DNA of 64,000 nucleotides from Phyllobacterium calauticae. GTDB lineage: Bacteria > Pseudomonadota > Alphaproteobacteria > Rhizobiales > Rhizobiaceae. The stretch is from contig NZ_JAGENB010000001.1 of assembly GCF_019991125.1 (NCBI RefSeq), positions 930,001 through 994,000 on the forward strand, read 5' to 3'. Both the position numbers and the translations under genes were made by a program. Numbering within the stretch: position 1 is the first letter of the stretch; every line of letters begins with the position of its first letter. The notes below the pieces were generated by a model. The model made no database searches. It was not told where the DNA came from and was given only the letters and a program-made list of their open reading frames with translations. This document shows, piece by piece, positions 35,690-43,926 of this stretch.

Positions 35690-36334
35690 CTACGGGGAAA
35701 CAGGCGTGTTTTTGGCAGCCGTCACCACATCGGATCCAAGGGTACTCTCAATTTGAGACTTTATGAGCGAAATGGCCTCCGCAGACGTCATCCTGCTGTG
35801 GATAGCAGCCCTGTGAAGCCAAGTACCATCAATGAGGATCGCTACGGCCGCAACGAAATGCCGGATTTGCTCCCCCTCAACGAGATGACAAACACAACTG
35901 CTCAGATTGGATGCCAGCCGTCGATGAAAGAGCCGCTGCAGACGCTCAAGCTGCACATCCTTTGCACTTGCAACGTAGAATGAAAGCCAGGCATTGGCGA
36001 CATTCTGCTCAAAGAGGTCTTCCGGAAAATTTCCTTCCACGATCGCCATCAGACGATCCCACCGCGTGGTTGCCTGCTTCATGCGGTTGACCACTTCATC
36101 CATGATGACACGGTTGGCATGACGCACCATCCAGAACAGAACCTCGTCCTTGCTCTTGAAATAATAGGACAGAATACCCGGCGACATGCCCGCCTCTTTG
36201 CAGATACGTGCCGTCGTCAAACCATCAATACCGAACTGCAGGAATGCCCGGTAAGCACCTTCGATCAACTCCTGCCGCCTGATGTCTTCAATCGATCGCT
36301 TCATGCCACGCCAAACCTTGATTGGATTCTCCAT
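35690..36334 (-). CDS. TetR-family regulator, BetI-like
   Basis: This is a 214-residue protein with an N-terminal TetR HTH (RRQELIEGAYRAFLQFGIDG, TTARICKEAGMSPGILSYYF) and a C-terminal BetI-type dimerisation/ligand domain. BetI represses choline-to-betaine genes. The start could be 36334 or 36304; I use the first. It is divergent from a choline-type binding-protein gene, matching a BetI-like job, but the bet oxidation genes are absent here. A TTGTA-N6-TACAA dyad lies between the two genes. Confidence 0.82.
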   Translation of the reverse strand: MENPIKVWRGMKRSIEDIRRQELIEGAYRAFLQFGIDGLTTARICKEAGMSPGILSYYFKSKDEVLFWMVRHANRVIMDEVVNRMKQATTRWDRLMAIVEGNFPEDLFEQNVANAWLSFYVASAKDVQLERLQRLFHRRLASNLSSCVCHLVEGEQIRHFVAAVAILIDGTWLHRAAIHSRMTSAEAISLIKSQIESTLGSDVVTAAKNTPVSP

Positions 36335-36355
36335 GCAACTATACCGTTCAAATTT

Positions 36356-36371
36356 TTGTATGCTCGTACAA
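36356..36371. promoter_or_regulatory. Palindromic candidate operator in the BetI-like/ChoX-like divergent promoter
   Basis: TTGTA-TGCTCG-TACAA is a perfect 5-bp dyad with a 6-bp spacer. It sits 22 bp upstream of the BetI-like start and 10 bp before a TTGACA box (36381-36386) that faces the binding-protein gene. TetR-type regulators commonly bind such sites. Confidence 0.5.
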
Positions 36372-36444
36372 TTTTTTGAATTGACAAATAATTCCCGACT
36401 GCGATGCTGCTGCAACTCACGTTAGAAATCCAAAGGGGAACAGC

Positions 36445-37380
36445 ATGAGAAAACTCGTTTCAGCAACATTGGCTGCTGGCCTGATGGCGGCGGGCATCAC
36501 GACTTCCAGGGCCGACGCCCCTTCCTGTGCAACCGTCAGAGCCGCCGATATCGGTTGGACCGATATTCAACTGACGACGGCCACTGCGTCGCTTCTTTTG
36601 AAAGCCATGAATTACAAGATGACCAGCAGTTTGCTTGGCCTCAGTGTAAGCTATGCCAGTCTTAAGGGCGGGCAGATCGATGTCTTTCTTGGCAACTGGC
36701 GGCCTGCGCAGAATATCGAGTTCAAAGATTTCTTCGACAAGAAATGGGTTGATGTTCTTGCAACCAACCTGACCGGTGCAAAATACACTCTGGCTGTGCC
36801 GGACTATGTCGCCGCTGCCGGCGTAAGATCGTTCGACGATCTCGCCAAATTCCCGGATCAATTCAGCAAGAAGATTTATGGCATTGAACCGGGAACGAAC
36901 CAGCCGTTGCTCGATATGGTGGCAAAAGGCGCACATGGCCTTTCAGGATGGACAATCGTTGAATCCAGTGAGCAAGCCATGCTGGCGCAGGTAAAACGTG
37001 CCGTGGAACGCAAGGAATGGATCGTTTTTCTCGGCTGGCAGCCGCACCCCATGAATCTCAATCTCAAGATGGATTATCTCACAGGCGGCGACGAAGAATT
37101 CGGGCCTGATTTCGGCGGCTCAACCGTCTGGACTCTTGCGCGTCCGGGTTATGCCGCGGACTGTCCCAACGTGGCAAAACTGTTTGAGAATCTGATCTTT
37201 GATGTGGATCAGGAGAATGCAGGCATGAAAATGATGCTTGACGGTGGCGCAACCGCCGAAGCGGCTGCAACCGCTTTGATCCATGCCAAGCCGGAAAATC
37301 TGGAGAAATGGTTGAACGGTGTGACTGCACTGGACGGAACGCCAGCGCTCGCCAAAGTCAGGGACGCCCTCGTCAAATGA
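36445..37380 (+). CDS. ChoX-like periplasmic choline/betaine-type substrate-binding protein
   Basis: This 311-residue protein has a signal peptide (MRKLVSATLAAGLMAAGITT, cleaved near SRADA). The mature protein has the OpuAC/ChoX fold: RAADIGWTDIQLTTATASLL, DVFLGNWRPAQ, then IYGIEPGTNQPLLDM and FLGWQPHPMN. The aromatic residues Trp and Tyr in these positions form the cation-pi cage for quaternary amines in ChoX. A Shine-Dalgarno AAAGGGGA precedes the ATG. No permease or ATPase gene accompanies it; instead the next gene is a zinc dehydrogenase overlapping by 4 bp. It could use a permease encoded elsewhere. Confidence 0.88.
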   Translation: MRKLVSATLAAGLMAAGITTSRADAPSCATVRAADIGWTDIQLTTATASLLLKAMNYKMTSSLLGLSVSYASLKGGQIDVFLGNWRPAQNIEFKDFFDKKWVDVLATNLTGAKYTLAVPDYVAAAGVRSFDDLAKFPDQFSKKIYGIEPGTNQPLLDMVAKGAHGLSGWTIVESSEQAMLAQVKRAVERKEWIVFLGWQPHPMNLNLKMDYLTGGDEEFGPDFGGSTVWTLARPGYAADCPNVAKLFENLIFDVDQENAGMKMMLDGGATAEAAATALIHAKPENLEKWLNGVTALDGTPALAKVRDALVK

Positions 37381-38417
37381 GTGCAACGACAAAACCAATG
37401 ATGCGCGCGGCATTGTTTGACGGCACCGCGAACGGGCCGCTGAAGCTCGAATGTCTCCCCGTGCCGCAGCCGGAATATGGCCAGATCCTGGTCAAGTTGG
37501 AAGCATGTGGGGTCTGCCATACCGATCTGCATATCTGGAAAGGCGGCGTGCGGCCCGCCAGCGGCAATGCGCCCGCTCGGATCCTGGGGCACGAAGGCAT
37601 CGGTACGGTTGCCGGTTTGGGCGATGGCGTGAGCAATTTCAGGGTCGGTGATCGCGTTGGCGTGCCATGGATGCACGACACATGCGGTCATTGCGACGAG
37701 TGCTTGGCCGGGCAGGAAGCGTTTTGCCAGAGCCAGCGGGCGCATGGGTTTGATGTGAATGGCGGCTTTGCCGAATATGTGATTGTCAATGCGCAATATG
37801 CCGTTTCGATACCCGGCAAACTCGATGCGGTGTCGACTGCCCCTTTGATGTGCGCGGGTGTAACCGCGTTTTCCGCCGTCCGCCGCGCGGGCCTCAGAGC
37901 TGGCATGCAATGCGCAATCTTTGGGTGCGGCGGCCTTGGCTTATACGCCATCCAGATTGCCGTTCGCGCCGGCGTGCGCGTTGTCGCCCTGGATATTGCC
38001 GAGGATAAGCTTGCCCTCGCCCGGAAAATGGGCGCGCATGCAACCCTGTTGGCCGATGATAGCGCCGTTGAGCCATTAAAGGCGATGGGCGGCATGCACG
38101 CCTGCATCAATTTTGCTCCGTCAGCAGCCACATGGCCGCTGATGGTCGCGGGCATCAAACCGAGAGGGCGAATCGTTGCCACGGCAATGGTTTCGCAACC
38201 CGTGCCCATCAGTCAGGAGTGGCTCACGGGAACGGGTGTTGTCATTACGGGAACAAGTGTTGGCACGCGTCTCGAAATGCGGGAATTGCTGCGCATGCAT
38301 GCAGAGAAACCTTTGCTCATGCACATAAACGAGATCCCCCTTCACGATGTGGAGCACGCCTTGCTCGATCTGGCGCATGGCAAGACACAAGGACGCTCGG
38401 TTGTAACCTACACCTAA
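37377..38417 (+). CDS. Zinc-dependent medium-chain alcohol dehydrogenase
   Basis: This 346-residue enzyme has catalytic zinc ligands in ACGVCHTDLH and GHEG, four structural-zinc cysteines in CGHCDECLAGQEAFC, and the NAD-binding motif GCGGLGLYAIQIA. It oxidises alcohols to aldehydes in the cytoplasm. It begins at the ATG at 37377 that overlaps the ChoX-like stop (ATGA), so the two are translationally coupled. The context suggests oxidation of the imported quaternary amine or alcohol, e.g. choline-like compounds, as an alternative to BetA; this is inference. A small AACCTA/TAGGTT hairpin with T-run follows at the stop. Confidence 0.88.
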   Translation: MSATTKPMMRAALFDGTANGPLKLECLPVPQPEYGQILVKLEACGVCHTDLHIWKGGVRPASGNAPARILGHEGIGTVAGLGDGVSNFRVGDRVGVPWMHDTCGHCDECLAGQEAFCQSQRAHGFDVNGGFAEYVIVNAQYAVSIPGKLDAVSTAPLMCAGVTAFSAVRRAGLRAGMQCAIFGCGGLGLYAIQIAVRAGVRVVALDIAEDKLALARKMGAHATLLADDSAVEPLKAMGGMHACINFAPSAATWPLMVAGIKPRGRIVATAMVSQPVPISQEWLTGTGVVITGTSVGTRLEMRELLRMHAEKPLLMHINEIPLHDVEHALLDLAHGKTQGRSVVTYT

Positions 38418-38430
38418 GTATAGGTTTTTA
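38405..38430 (+). terminator. Possible intrinsic terminator after the alcohol dehydrogenase
   Basis: Arms AACCTA (38405-38410) and TAGGTT (38421-38426) with a 10-nt loop are followed by TTT. It overlaps the stop codon and is short, so it is only a weak candidate. Confidence 0.35.
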
Positions 38431-38724
38431 CTAAATTTAATTGGCTGCGGGTGCTGTCACATGGCGTGCGATGCAGACGCACGGTCGCCATTGCATGTTT
38501 TCAGGCGGGTTCGATCGACCGGAAACCCGCACGCGGATGTCACCGCATGATCATTGAAGCAGAACCAATTAAATAAAGCATCTATATTTATCCCACGCGT
38601 TCCCACATAAAGTACTGTGTGGAAAACTTTCTTTCATTCTTAATTAGATTATTAATTATGCATTTTCTCCTGCAGTTTATCGTTAGAAATCGACATGATT
38701 CAATGGTCAGGTAGGGGGGACAAC
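38418..38724. other. 307-bp gap upstream of the H-NOX gene
   Basis: No gene is visible. The right half (38550-38680) is AT-rich and should carry the plus-strand promoter of the H-NOX operon. I cannot name a regulator site. Confidence 0.4.
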
Positions 38725-39279
38725 ATGAAGGGCATGGTATTCACCGAATTGCTGGGTTTCGTAGAGCATATCTACGGGGCGGATGCCGTGGATGATCTCA
38801 TCGAAGCTTCCGACCTGCCGAGTGGTGGCGCCTATACTGCGGTGGGTACTTACGACCACAAGGAGATGCAATCGCTTGTCACCAACTTGTCTGCGCAAAG
38901 CAACACGCCGCCAAACGAATTGTTGGATTTGTTCGGTCAACATTTGATCGGACGTTTCAAGGCTTCATTCCCTGACTTCTTCAAGACCGCAGCCACCCTG
39001 TTTGATTTCCTCGAAAGCATCGACAGCCATATCCACGTGGAGGTACGAAAACTCTACCCCGATGCCGAGCTGCCGGAATTCCGGGCCGAACGCCTTGGGA
39101 CGGGGGCAATGCACCTCGATTATCGCAGCAATCGTCCCTTCGCGGCGCTTGCCTCGGGCCTCATTCTTGGCGCGGCTCAGCTCTATGGCGAGACCGTGCT
39201 TATAGAGCGAAGCGCGCACGAACACGATGGCGAGAAATTCGTCCGGTTCTCAATCCAGAAGACGGATGCGATAGCCTAA
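38725..39279 (+). CDS. H-NOX heme-nitric oxide/oxygen-binding sensor
   Basis: This 184-residue cytosolic heme protein of typical H-NOX length has a proximal heme-ligand His at about residue 104 in SHIHVEVRKLYP and the porphyrin-binding YxSxR motif at 133-137 (DYRSNRP). There is no evident distal-pocket Tyr, as in NO-selective members. NO binding breaks the Fe-His bond and changes the partner's activity. Its TAA is directly followed by the ATG of a GGDEF-EAL gene (no gap), a genuine H-NOX/c-di-GMP pair. The start at 38725 is preferred because AGGGGGGA lies 5 bp upstream; the frame continues 10 codons further. Confidence 0.92.
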   Translation: MKGMVFTELLGFVEHIYGADAVDDLIEASDLPSGGAYTAVGTYDHKEMQSLVTNLSAQSNTPPNELLDLFGQHLIGRFKASFPDFFKTAATLFDFLESIDSHIHVEVRKLYPDAELPEFRAERLGTGAMHLDYRSNRPFAALASGLILGAAQLYGETVLIERSAHEHDGEKFVRFSIQKTDAIA

Positions 39280-40818
39280 ATGCTGGAAACCGACACGCCC
39301 GGCGATCGCGTTGCGCGTCTCGAACGGCGCCTCAAACGGGAACGCCGAGCCCGCGAAGAGGCGGAATGGCTGCTGGAGGCGAAGTCGCTGGAATTGTATA
39401 ACGCCAACAACCACCTGACGGTGCTGGCGAACGATCTTGAAATGCGCGTCCTCGATCGCACGCACGAATTGGAGGTTTCTCGCCAGCAGGCCCTGTTCCT
39501 TGCCGAGCGCGACCCTCTGACCACGCTCGCAAACCGGGTCAGTTTCACGCGCGATCTGGAAGCGGCTATCCGGGAGGCTCGCGTTCAAAGCGGCATGGTA
39601 CAGCTTCTGTTTGTCGATCTCGATCGGTTCAAGGAGATCAATGACAATTACGGTCATGCCGTCGGCGATGCGGTGCTGCTGGAAGTTGCTGCTCGGTTGC
39701 GCGCAATCTGCCGGGAGCGAGAGGTGCCCGGACGATTGGGCGGCGACGAGTTTGGCGTCATCTGCGTGACACCGGCTCACAGCGAACGCGCCCGCCAGAT
39801 CGCGGCAGACGTCATGGAGGTCATGAGCAGGCCGATCGACTGCGGCCGCCTGCAGCTGATCGTCAGCTGCTCGGTCGGCTTTGCAAGCTTCCCCCGCAAT
39901 GCCGTGGATTCACCAACACTGCAGCGCTTTGCCGATTTCGCCCTGTACCATTCGAAGTCGGCTGGACGCTCGACATGGACGGAGTTCGACGACACCATGG
40001 CGGGCGAGCTTCAGAGCCGCCAGGGCCTGGAAGCAGAACTGCGCACCGCGGTGGCGGCGGGAGAGATCGAGCCATGGTACCAGCCAATCATCTCCACCAA
40101 GAGCAACGAAATCGTTGGGGTGGAGGCGCTCGCGCGGTGGCAGCATGCCGAGCGGGGGCTCATTCTTCCCGGCCTGTTTATTCCGCTGGCCGAAGAAAGT
40201 TCGTTGATCGTCGAGCTTGGCCGGGCGATGATCGATCGCTGTTGCCGGGAGATGCACCCGTTCATCCGCGACGGTCATCTCGATTACGTGTCGATCAATC
40301 TGTCGCCGCGTCACCTGCGTTCCTCCTCGGTTGTCGAACATATCGCCGCGACGTTGGCCCATCATCACTTCCCTCCCTCCGCCCTTCAACTGGAAATCAC
40401 GGAAAGCCTGCTGCTCATCGATTTCGAGCAGGCCCAGGAATGCCTTTCCCGCTTTCGCGCGCTCGGCATCCGAATTGCCCTTGACGATTTTGGAACGGGC
40501 TATTCGAGCCTTTCTTACATTAGGCGCTTGCCATTGGACGTCATCAAGATCGATCGTTCCTTTGCCAGAGACATCAGTGCTGACCAGCAGGCCGAAGCCG
40601 TGGTCAAGGCAATTGTTCAGCTCGCACAGGCGCTGGAACTCCGCGTCATCGCCGAAGGCGTCGAGACGGAAAGCCAGGCGCTCAGGCTGACCAGTTGCGG
40701 CTGTTTCGTACAGCAGGGATATCTGTTTGGACGGCCGATGCCCCTGAATGAAATCACCCGATATCTTGAGGCCCGTGCAAATCCGACGCCATTCGCCCAA
40801 AATATTTCAGCCTCCTGA
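39280..40818 (+). CDS. Bifunctional GGDEF-EAL c-di-GMP enzyme (H-NOX partner)
   Basis: This 512-residue protein has an N-terminal coiled-coil (about residues 8-75; LERRLKRERRAREEAEWLLE) that may bind H-NOX, a GGDEF domain (about 78-240; RLGGDEFGV at 154) and an EAL domain (about 260-505). EAL catalytic residues are present: VEALARW, SINLSPRHL, ITESLLLID, DDFGTGYSS, VIKIDRS and AEGVETES. The inhibitory I-site (RxxD upstream of GGDEF) is not seen. It both makes and breaks c-di-GMP, as in known H-NOX-linked bifunctional enzymes, so NO could shift biofilm or motility. It follows the H-NOX gene with zero gap. Confidence 0.93.
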   Translation: MLETDTPGDRVARLERRLKRERRAREEAEWLLEAKSLELYNANNHLTVLANDLEMRVLDRTHELEVSRQQALFLAERDPLTTLANRVSFTRDLEAAIREARVQSGMVQLLFVDLDRFKEINDNYGHAVGDAVLLEVAARLRAICREREVPGRLGGDEFGVICVTPAHSERARQIAADVMEVMSRPIDCGRLQLIVSCSVGFASFPRNAVDSPTLQRFADFALYHSKSAGRSTWTEFDDTMAGELQSRQGLEAELRTAVAAGEIEPWYQPIISTKSNEIVGVEALARWQHAERGLILPGLFIPLAEESSLIVELGRAMIDRCCREMHPFIRDGHLDYVSINLSPRHLRSSSVVEHIAATLAHHHFPPSALQLEITESLLLIDFEQAQECLSRFRALGIRIALDDFGTGYSSLSYIRRLPLDVIKIDRSFARDISADQQAEAVVKAIVQLAQALELRVIAEGVETESQALRLTSCGCFVQQGYLFGRPMPLNEITRYLEARANPTPFAQNISAS

Positions 40819-40858
40819 GCCTGAAACGTCGTTTGTCGATACAGGACGGAGGGCCACC

Positions 40859-41014
40859 ATGAAGCCAAATGGGGACTGTCACGTCGCACCCAATCGGCTC
40901 TGCCTCGATTTCCGTGATGACGCAGCGGATTTACACATAAATCTGCCTATTACGACAAAAGAACGGGAAGCTCTCTTGTGTCGCCCCATGTCGCAAGCCT
41001 ATGATAGACGATGA
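40859..41014 (+). CDS. 51-residue ORF translationally coupled to a desaturase gene
   Basis: Encodes a small hydrophilic protein (MKPNGDCHVAPNRLCLDFRD at the start, ending SQAYDRR). GGAGGG precedes the ATG at the right distance, and the stop TGA overlaps the start of the desaturase gene (ATGA). This coupling and the ribosome-binding site suggest real translation, either of a small protein or of a leader that times desaturase translation. It has no recognised family or membrane segment. Confidence 0.5.
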   Translation: MKPNGDCHVAPNRLCLDFRDDAADLHINLPITTKEREALLCRPMSQAYDRR

Positions 41015-42036
41015 AAAACACCTCTCCCATTTCCGAAGCTGGATTAGGCGGCCGAGCCTGGCCGAAAATCCTTTTGAATTATCGCAAACCGCACCGCGGC
41101 CGCAGCATTTTCGAGCTTGCGGTGACGGTCATTCCCTTCGCAATCCTGTGGGCGGTCTGCTGGGCTGCCGTCCACTACGGTTTCTGGTGGGGGTTGCTGT
41201 TCATCATTCCGGCAGCCGGCTTCCTGCTTCGCCTGTTCATGATCCAGCATGATTGCGGCCATGGTTCTTTCTTCGCCCACCGGCATTCCGACGACTGGAC
41301 CGGCCGGGCGATCGGCGTTCTTACCTTGACCCCCTATGATTACTGGCGCCGTGCGCATGCACTGCACCATGCTTCGGCCGGCAACCTGGATGAGCGCGGT
41401 GTCGGCGATATCACGACCCTGACCGTCGCCGAATACCGGGCCTTGTCCCGCTGGGGCCGCCTGGGCTACCGCCTGTACCGGCATCCGGTGATCATGTTCG
41501 GCATCGGGCCGGCCTGGCTTTTCATTTTCAAACAGAGATTGCCGTTCGGCATGATGCGCTCCGGCGCCCAGCCCTGGATCTCCACCATGGCGACGAATTT
41601 TGCCATTGCGCTGCTGGCGGCCGTTCTGATCTGGCTGGTGGGTGTCATTCCCTTCCTGATGGTGCATCTGCCCATCGTCGTTCTTGCCGGGGCTGCAGGC
41701 ATCTGGCTGTTCTACGTCCAGCACCAGTTCGAGGAGACCCATTGGTCGCAAGGCGCTGACTGGCAGTTCCAGGAAGCCGCCCTGCACGGTTCCTCGCATT
41801 ACGTCCTGCCGCTTCCCCTGCGCTGGCTGACCGGCAATATCGGCATCCACCATGTCCACCATCTTTCCAGCCGCGTGCCCTATTACCGGCTGCCGGAAGT
41901 TCTGCGGGACTATCCGGAACTGAGCAATGTCGGGCGTATTACCATTCTGCAGAGCCTGCGCTGCGTGAAACTGGTCCTGTGGGATGAAGGCCGCAAGAGG
42001 CTCATCACGTTTCGCGAGGCGCGCAGCCTGGCCTGA
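41011..42036 (+). CDS. Membrane fatty-acid desaturase (DesA-like, acyl-lipid type)
   Basis: This 341-residue inner-membrane di-iron enzyme has all three His boxes: HDCGHGSFF (about 89), HALHHAS (about 118) and IGIHHVHHL (about 282). TM helices lie between them. It introduces a double bond in acyl chains of membrane lipids, using O2 and reduced electron carriers, and so affects fluidity. The start at 41011 overlaps the 51-residue ORF by 4 bp. The position of the double bond cannot be fixed from the sequence. A hairpin (42077-42097) follows. Confidence 0.9.
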   Translation: MKNTSPISEAGLGGRAWPKILLNYRKPHRGRSIFELAVTVIPFAILWAVCWAAVHYGFWWGLLFIIPAAGFLLRLFMIQHDCGHGSFFAHRHSDDWTGRAIGVLTLTPYDYWRRAHALHHASAGNLDERGVGDITTLTVAEYRALSRWGRLGYRLYRHPVIMFGIGPAWLFIFKQRLPFGMMRSGAQPWISTMATNFAIALLAAVLIWLVGVIPFLMVHLPIVVLAGAAGIWLFYVQHQFEETHWSQGADWQFQEAALHGSSHYVLPLPLRWLTGNIGIHHVHHLSSRVPYYRLPEVLRDYPELSNVGRITILQSLRCVKLVLWDEGRKRLITFREARSLA

Positions 42037-42076
42037 CGCCAGCCGCTTTCCAGACCATCTGTACACCTGCCTTGCA

Positions 42077-42097
42077 GCCTGCGCATACCGCGCAGGC
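42077..42097 (+). terminator. Hairpin after the desaturase gene
   Basis: Perfect 8-bp arms GCCTGCGC and GCGCAGGC flank ATACC, 41 bp past the desaturase stop. There is no U-tract, so termination is only suggested. Confidence 0.45.
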
Positions 42098-42255
42098 ATA
42101 CACGTACGCCGCTTTTGTTCCCACGCCCGTGCAAAATATATCCGGCTACCGATCTGGAACCAACGGTATCCGGGTGTGTTTCCATCCTGATCTCGCCGGG
42201 AGCTTGCAGCCCCGCAGGGATTTTATCTGAAGAACAGGATGAATGGAGACACACC

Positions 42256-43170
42256 ATGGTTTCGTATGATCGGGACACAGTGGATACAATCGCGGTTGAC
42301 CGACAGCGCCTCGCATGGGGCGGTATTTTTGGCGGAACGCTTCTCACCATCGCCGTCCAGGTGATGTTCGCAGCCCTCGGTCTGGGGATTGGCCTCAGCA
42401 CGGTCAGCACCACCGGCGACGGCGCTTCCGCGCAGGGCCTGGGTATCGGCGGCGGTATCTGGAGCGCCGTTGCGATGATTATTGCCCTGGCTATCGGCGG
42501 TTACGTCGCTGCCTATTTTTCCGGCCAGTACGCGCGCTGGAGCGGTGTGCTGCACGGTCTGGTTGTCTGGGCCGCGGGACTGGCTATCGGACTCTATCTG
42601 CTTGGCACCGCCGTCGGCGGGGCTTTCGGCGTCCTCGGCAGCGTCGCGTCCTCGGTCGGATCGACAGCAGGTCAGGCCATGTCCGGCGCGGCCTCGACCG
42701 CCAAGGACATGATCCCGCAGGCTGTTCAAGCCAGCGGCATTACAAAGGAACAGGCCGGCGCGGAGGTCGACCGTCTGGTAGACGGTGCGCTCAACCGCGA
42801 TCCCTCGGGGACCACATCCCTGACGCCGGAACAGGCCCGCAAGGAAGTCGTATCGGCGTTGACCAGTCATGCGCTGGGTGAAGAGACATCGCAGGAAACC
42901 AAACAGCGCGTGACGGCCATCATTGCAGCACAGCTGGGCATTTCGCCCGATGAAGCCAACAAGCGATACGATGCCGCTATTGCCAAGATCGACGACCTCA
43001 AGGCCAAAGCCACGGCCAAGGTTGAAGAACTGAAGGCTCAGGCCAAGCAGGCCGCCGACAAGTCGGCAAAGATTGCCGTAAGCGGCAGTTTTGCAGCCTT
43101 TGTCGCCATGCTGATCGGCGCCCTCGCCGCAGCGGTCGGTGGTGCGGCCGGAATCCGGCGCAATCGGTAG
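42256..43170 (+). CDS. PhnA-like/TIGR04086-type membrane protein
   Basis: This 304-residue inner-membrane protein has about four TM helices in the first 150 residues (LAWGGIFGGTLLTIAVQVM, then IWSAVAMIIALAIGGYVAAY and VWAAGLAIGLYLLGTAVGG), a soluble helical middle with repeated ALTSHAL and AQLGISPDEANKRYD, and a final TM near 280-300. Such proteins are found in rhizobia as small membrane proteins of unknown function. The ATG at 42256 follows GGAGA. A strong terminator at 43186-43229 follows, so it is a single gene. Confidence 0.7.
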   Translation: MVSYDRDTVDTIAVDRQRLAWGGIFGGTLLTIAVQVMFAALGLGIGLSTVSTTGDGASAQGLGIGGGIWSAVAMIIALAIGGYVAAYFSGQYARWSGVLHGLVVWAAGLAIGLYLLGTAVGGAFGVLGSVASSVGSTAGQAMSGAASTAKDMIPQAVQASGITKEQAGAEVDRLVDGALNRDPSGTTSLTPEQARKEVVSALTSHALGEETSQETKQRVTAIIAAQLGISPDEANKRYDAAIAKIDDLKAKATAKVEELKAQAKQAADKSAKIAVSGSFAAFVAMLIGALAAAVGGAAGIRRNR

Positions 43171-43185
43171 ACCCGCTTGACCGCC

Positions 43186-43229
43186 AGCACGTCCCGCGAC
43201 ATGAGCCGCGGGACGTGCTTGGGCCTTTT
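43186..43229 (+). terminator. Intrinsic terminator after the TIGR04086-like gene
   Basis: A 13-bp perfect stem, AGCACGTCCCGCG and CGCGGGACGTGCT, with an 8-nt loop is followed ten bases later by TTTTG. Strong, GC-rich and correctly placed 15 bp past the stop. Confidence 0.8.
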
Positions 43230-43337
43230 GCCGAATGCGCTGCTCCTCCCTTGCCCAGCGGACGCGAAGCCCTGTAGAAAGCAGGGATCGATCCGTCGCG
43301 GATGACGGACGCAATCCAAATTGGTGAGGACGACAGC

Positions 43338-43841
43338 GTGCGGAGATTGTTTTCAAATGTGGCCCTGTTCGGGTTGGCTCTGACGGCGTTGAGTGCGGTT
43401 GTTCCGGTTTCCGGCGCCGGCGCGGCGCCCACGGCCGCGCAGTGCAAAAAACTCGATCCGAACGGGCGGGATATGGGCGGCGACACACATTTCAGCATCG
43501 CGATCCGCGACAAGAAAGCCGATCTTGTCGCCAAGATGCTGGCCTGCGGTGCCGATGTGAACCTGAAGACCCAGGAGGGCTGGGCACCCCTGCACACTGC
43601 AGCCTATTACGGCCCGGCAAGCGTCATCGATCTGCTGATTTCCAAGGGCGCGAAGGTCAACTTCGTCGGTGACTACGACAAGATGACGCCGCTGCACATG
43701 GCGGCAAGTTACAGCGATGATCCTGCCGTGGTTCAGGCTCTGCTCAAGCACGGAGCGGATAAATCTGCCAGGACTGCAGGTGGCAAGACAGCGCTGGAAC
43801 TGGCGGCCGACAAGCCGGCCATTGCCGCACTGTTGAAATAG
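43338..43841 (+). CDS. Exported ankyrin-repeat protein
   Basis: This protein of about 167 residues (GTG at 43338, with GAGGA 8 bp upstream; the frame is open 12 codons further up) has a signal peptide (RRLFSNVALFGLALTALSA) and then three ankyrin repeats: DTHFSIAIRDKKADLVAKM, WAPLHTAAYYGPASVIDLL and MTPLHMAASYSDDPAVVQ. Ankyrin repeats mediate protein binding; in the periplasm they are often paired with envelope enzymes. No partner is visible in the neighbourhood. The start is uncertain by 12 residues. Confidence 0.8.
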   Translation: MRRLFSNVALFGLALTALSAVVPVSGAGAAPTAAQCKKLDPNGRDMGGDTHFSIAIRDKKADLVAKMLACGADVNLKTQEGWAPLHTAAYYGPASVIDLLISKGAKVNFVGDYDKMTPLHMAASYSDDPAVVQALLKHGADKSARTAGGKTALELAADKPAIAALLK

Positions 43842-43926
43842 AGGGAACCGGCCTGCGTCCTTCCCCCTTGTTGCGGGCCGGTCAAGCTCCTAGGTTTCAG
43901 GCATGCGGTCGATAATCGTTTAAGCA

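Noticed and set aside
39910-40800. 296-codon minus-strand frame opposite the GGDEF-EAL gene
   Set aside because: Antisense to a gene with all GGDEF and EAL motifs; no independent signal.
42223-43488. 421-codon minus-strand frame opposite the TIGR04086-like gene
   Set aside because: Antisense to a GC-rich gene with clear TM pattern and terminator; the translated product is Arg/Pro/Gly/His-rich and has no motif.
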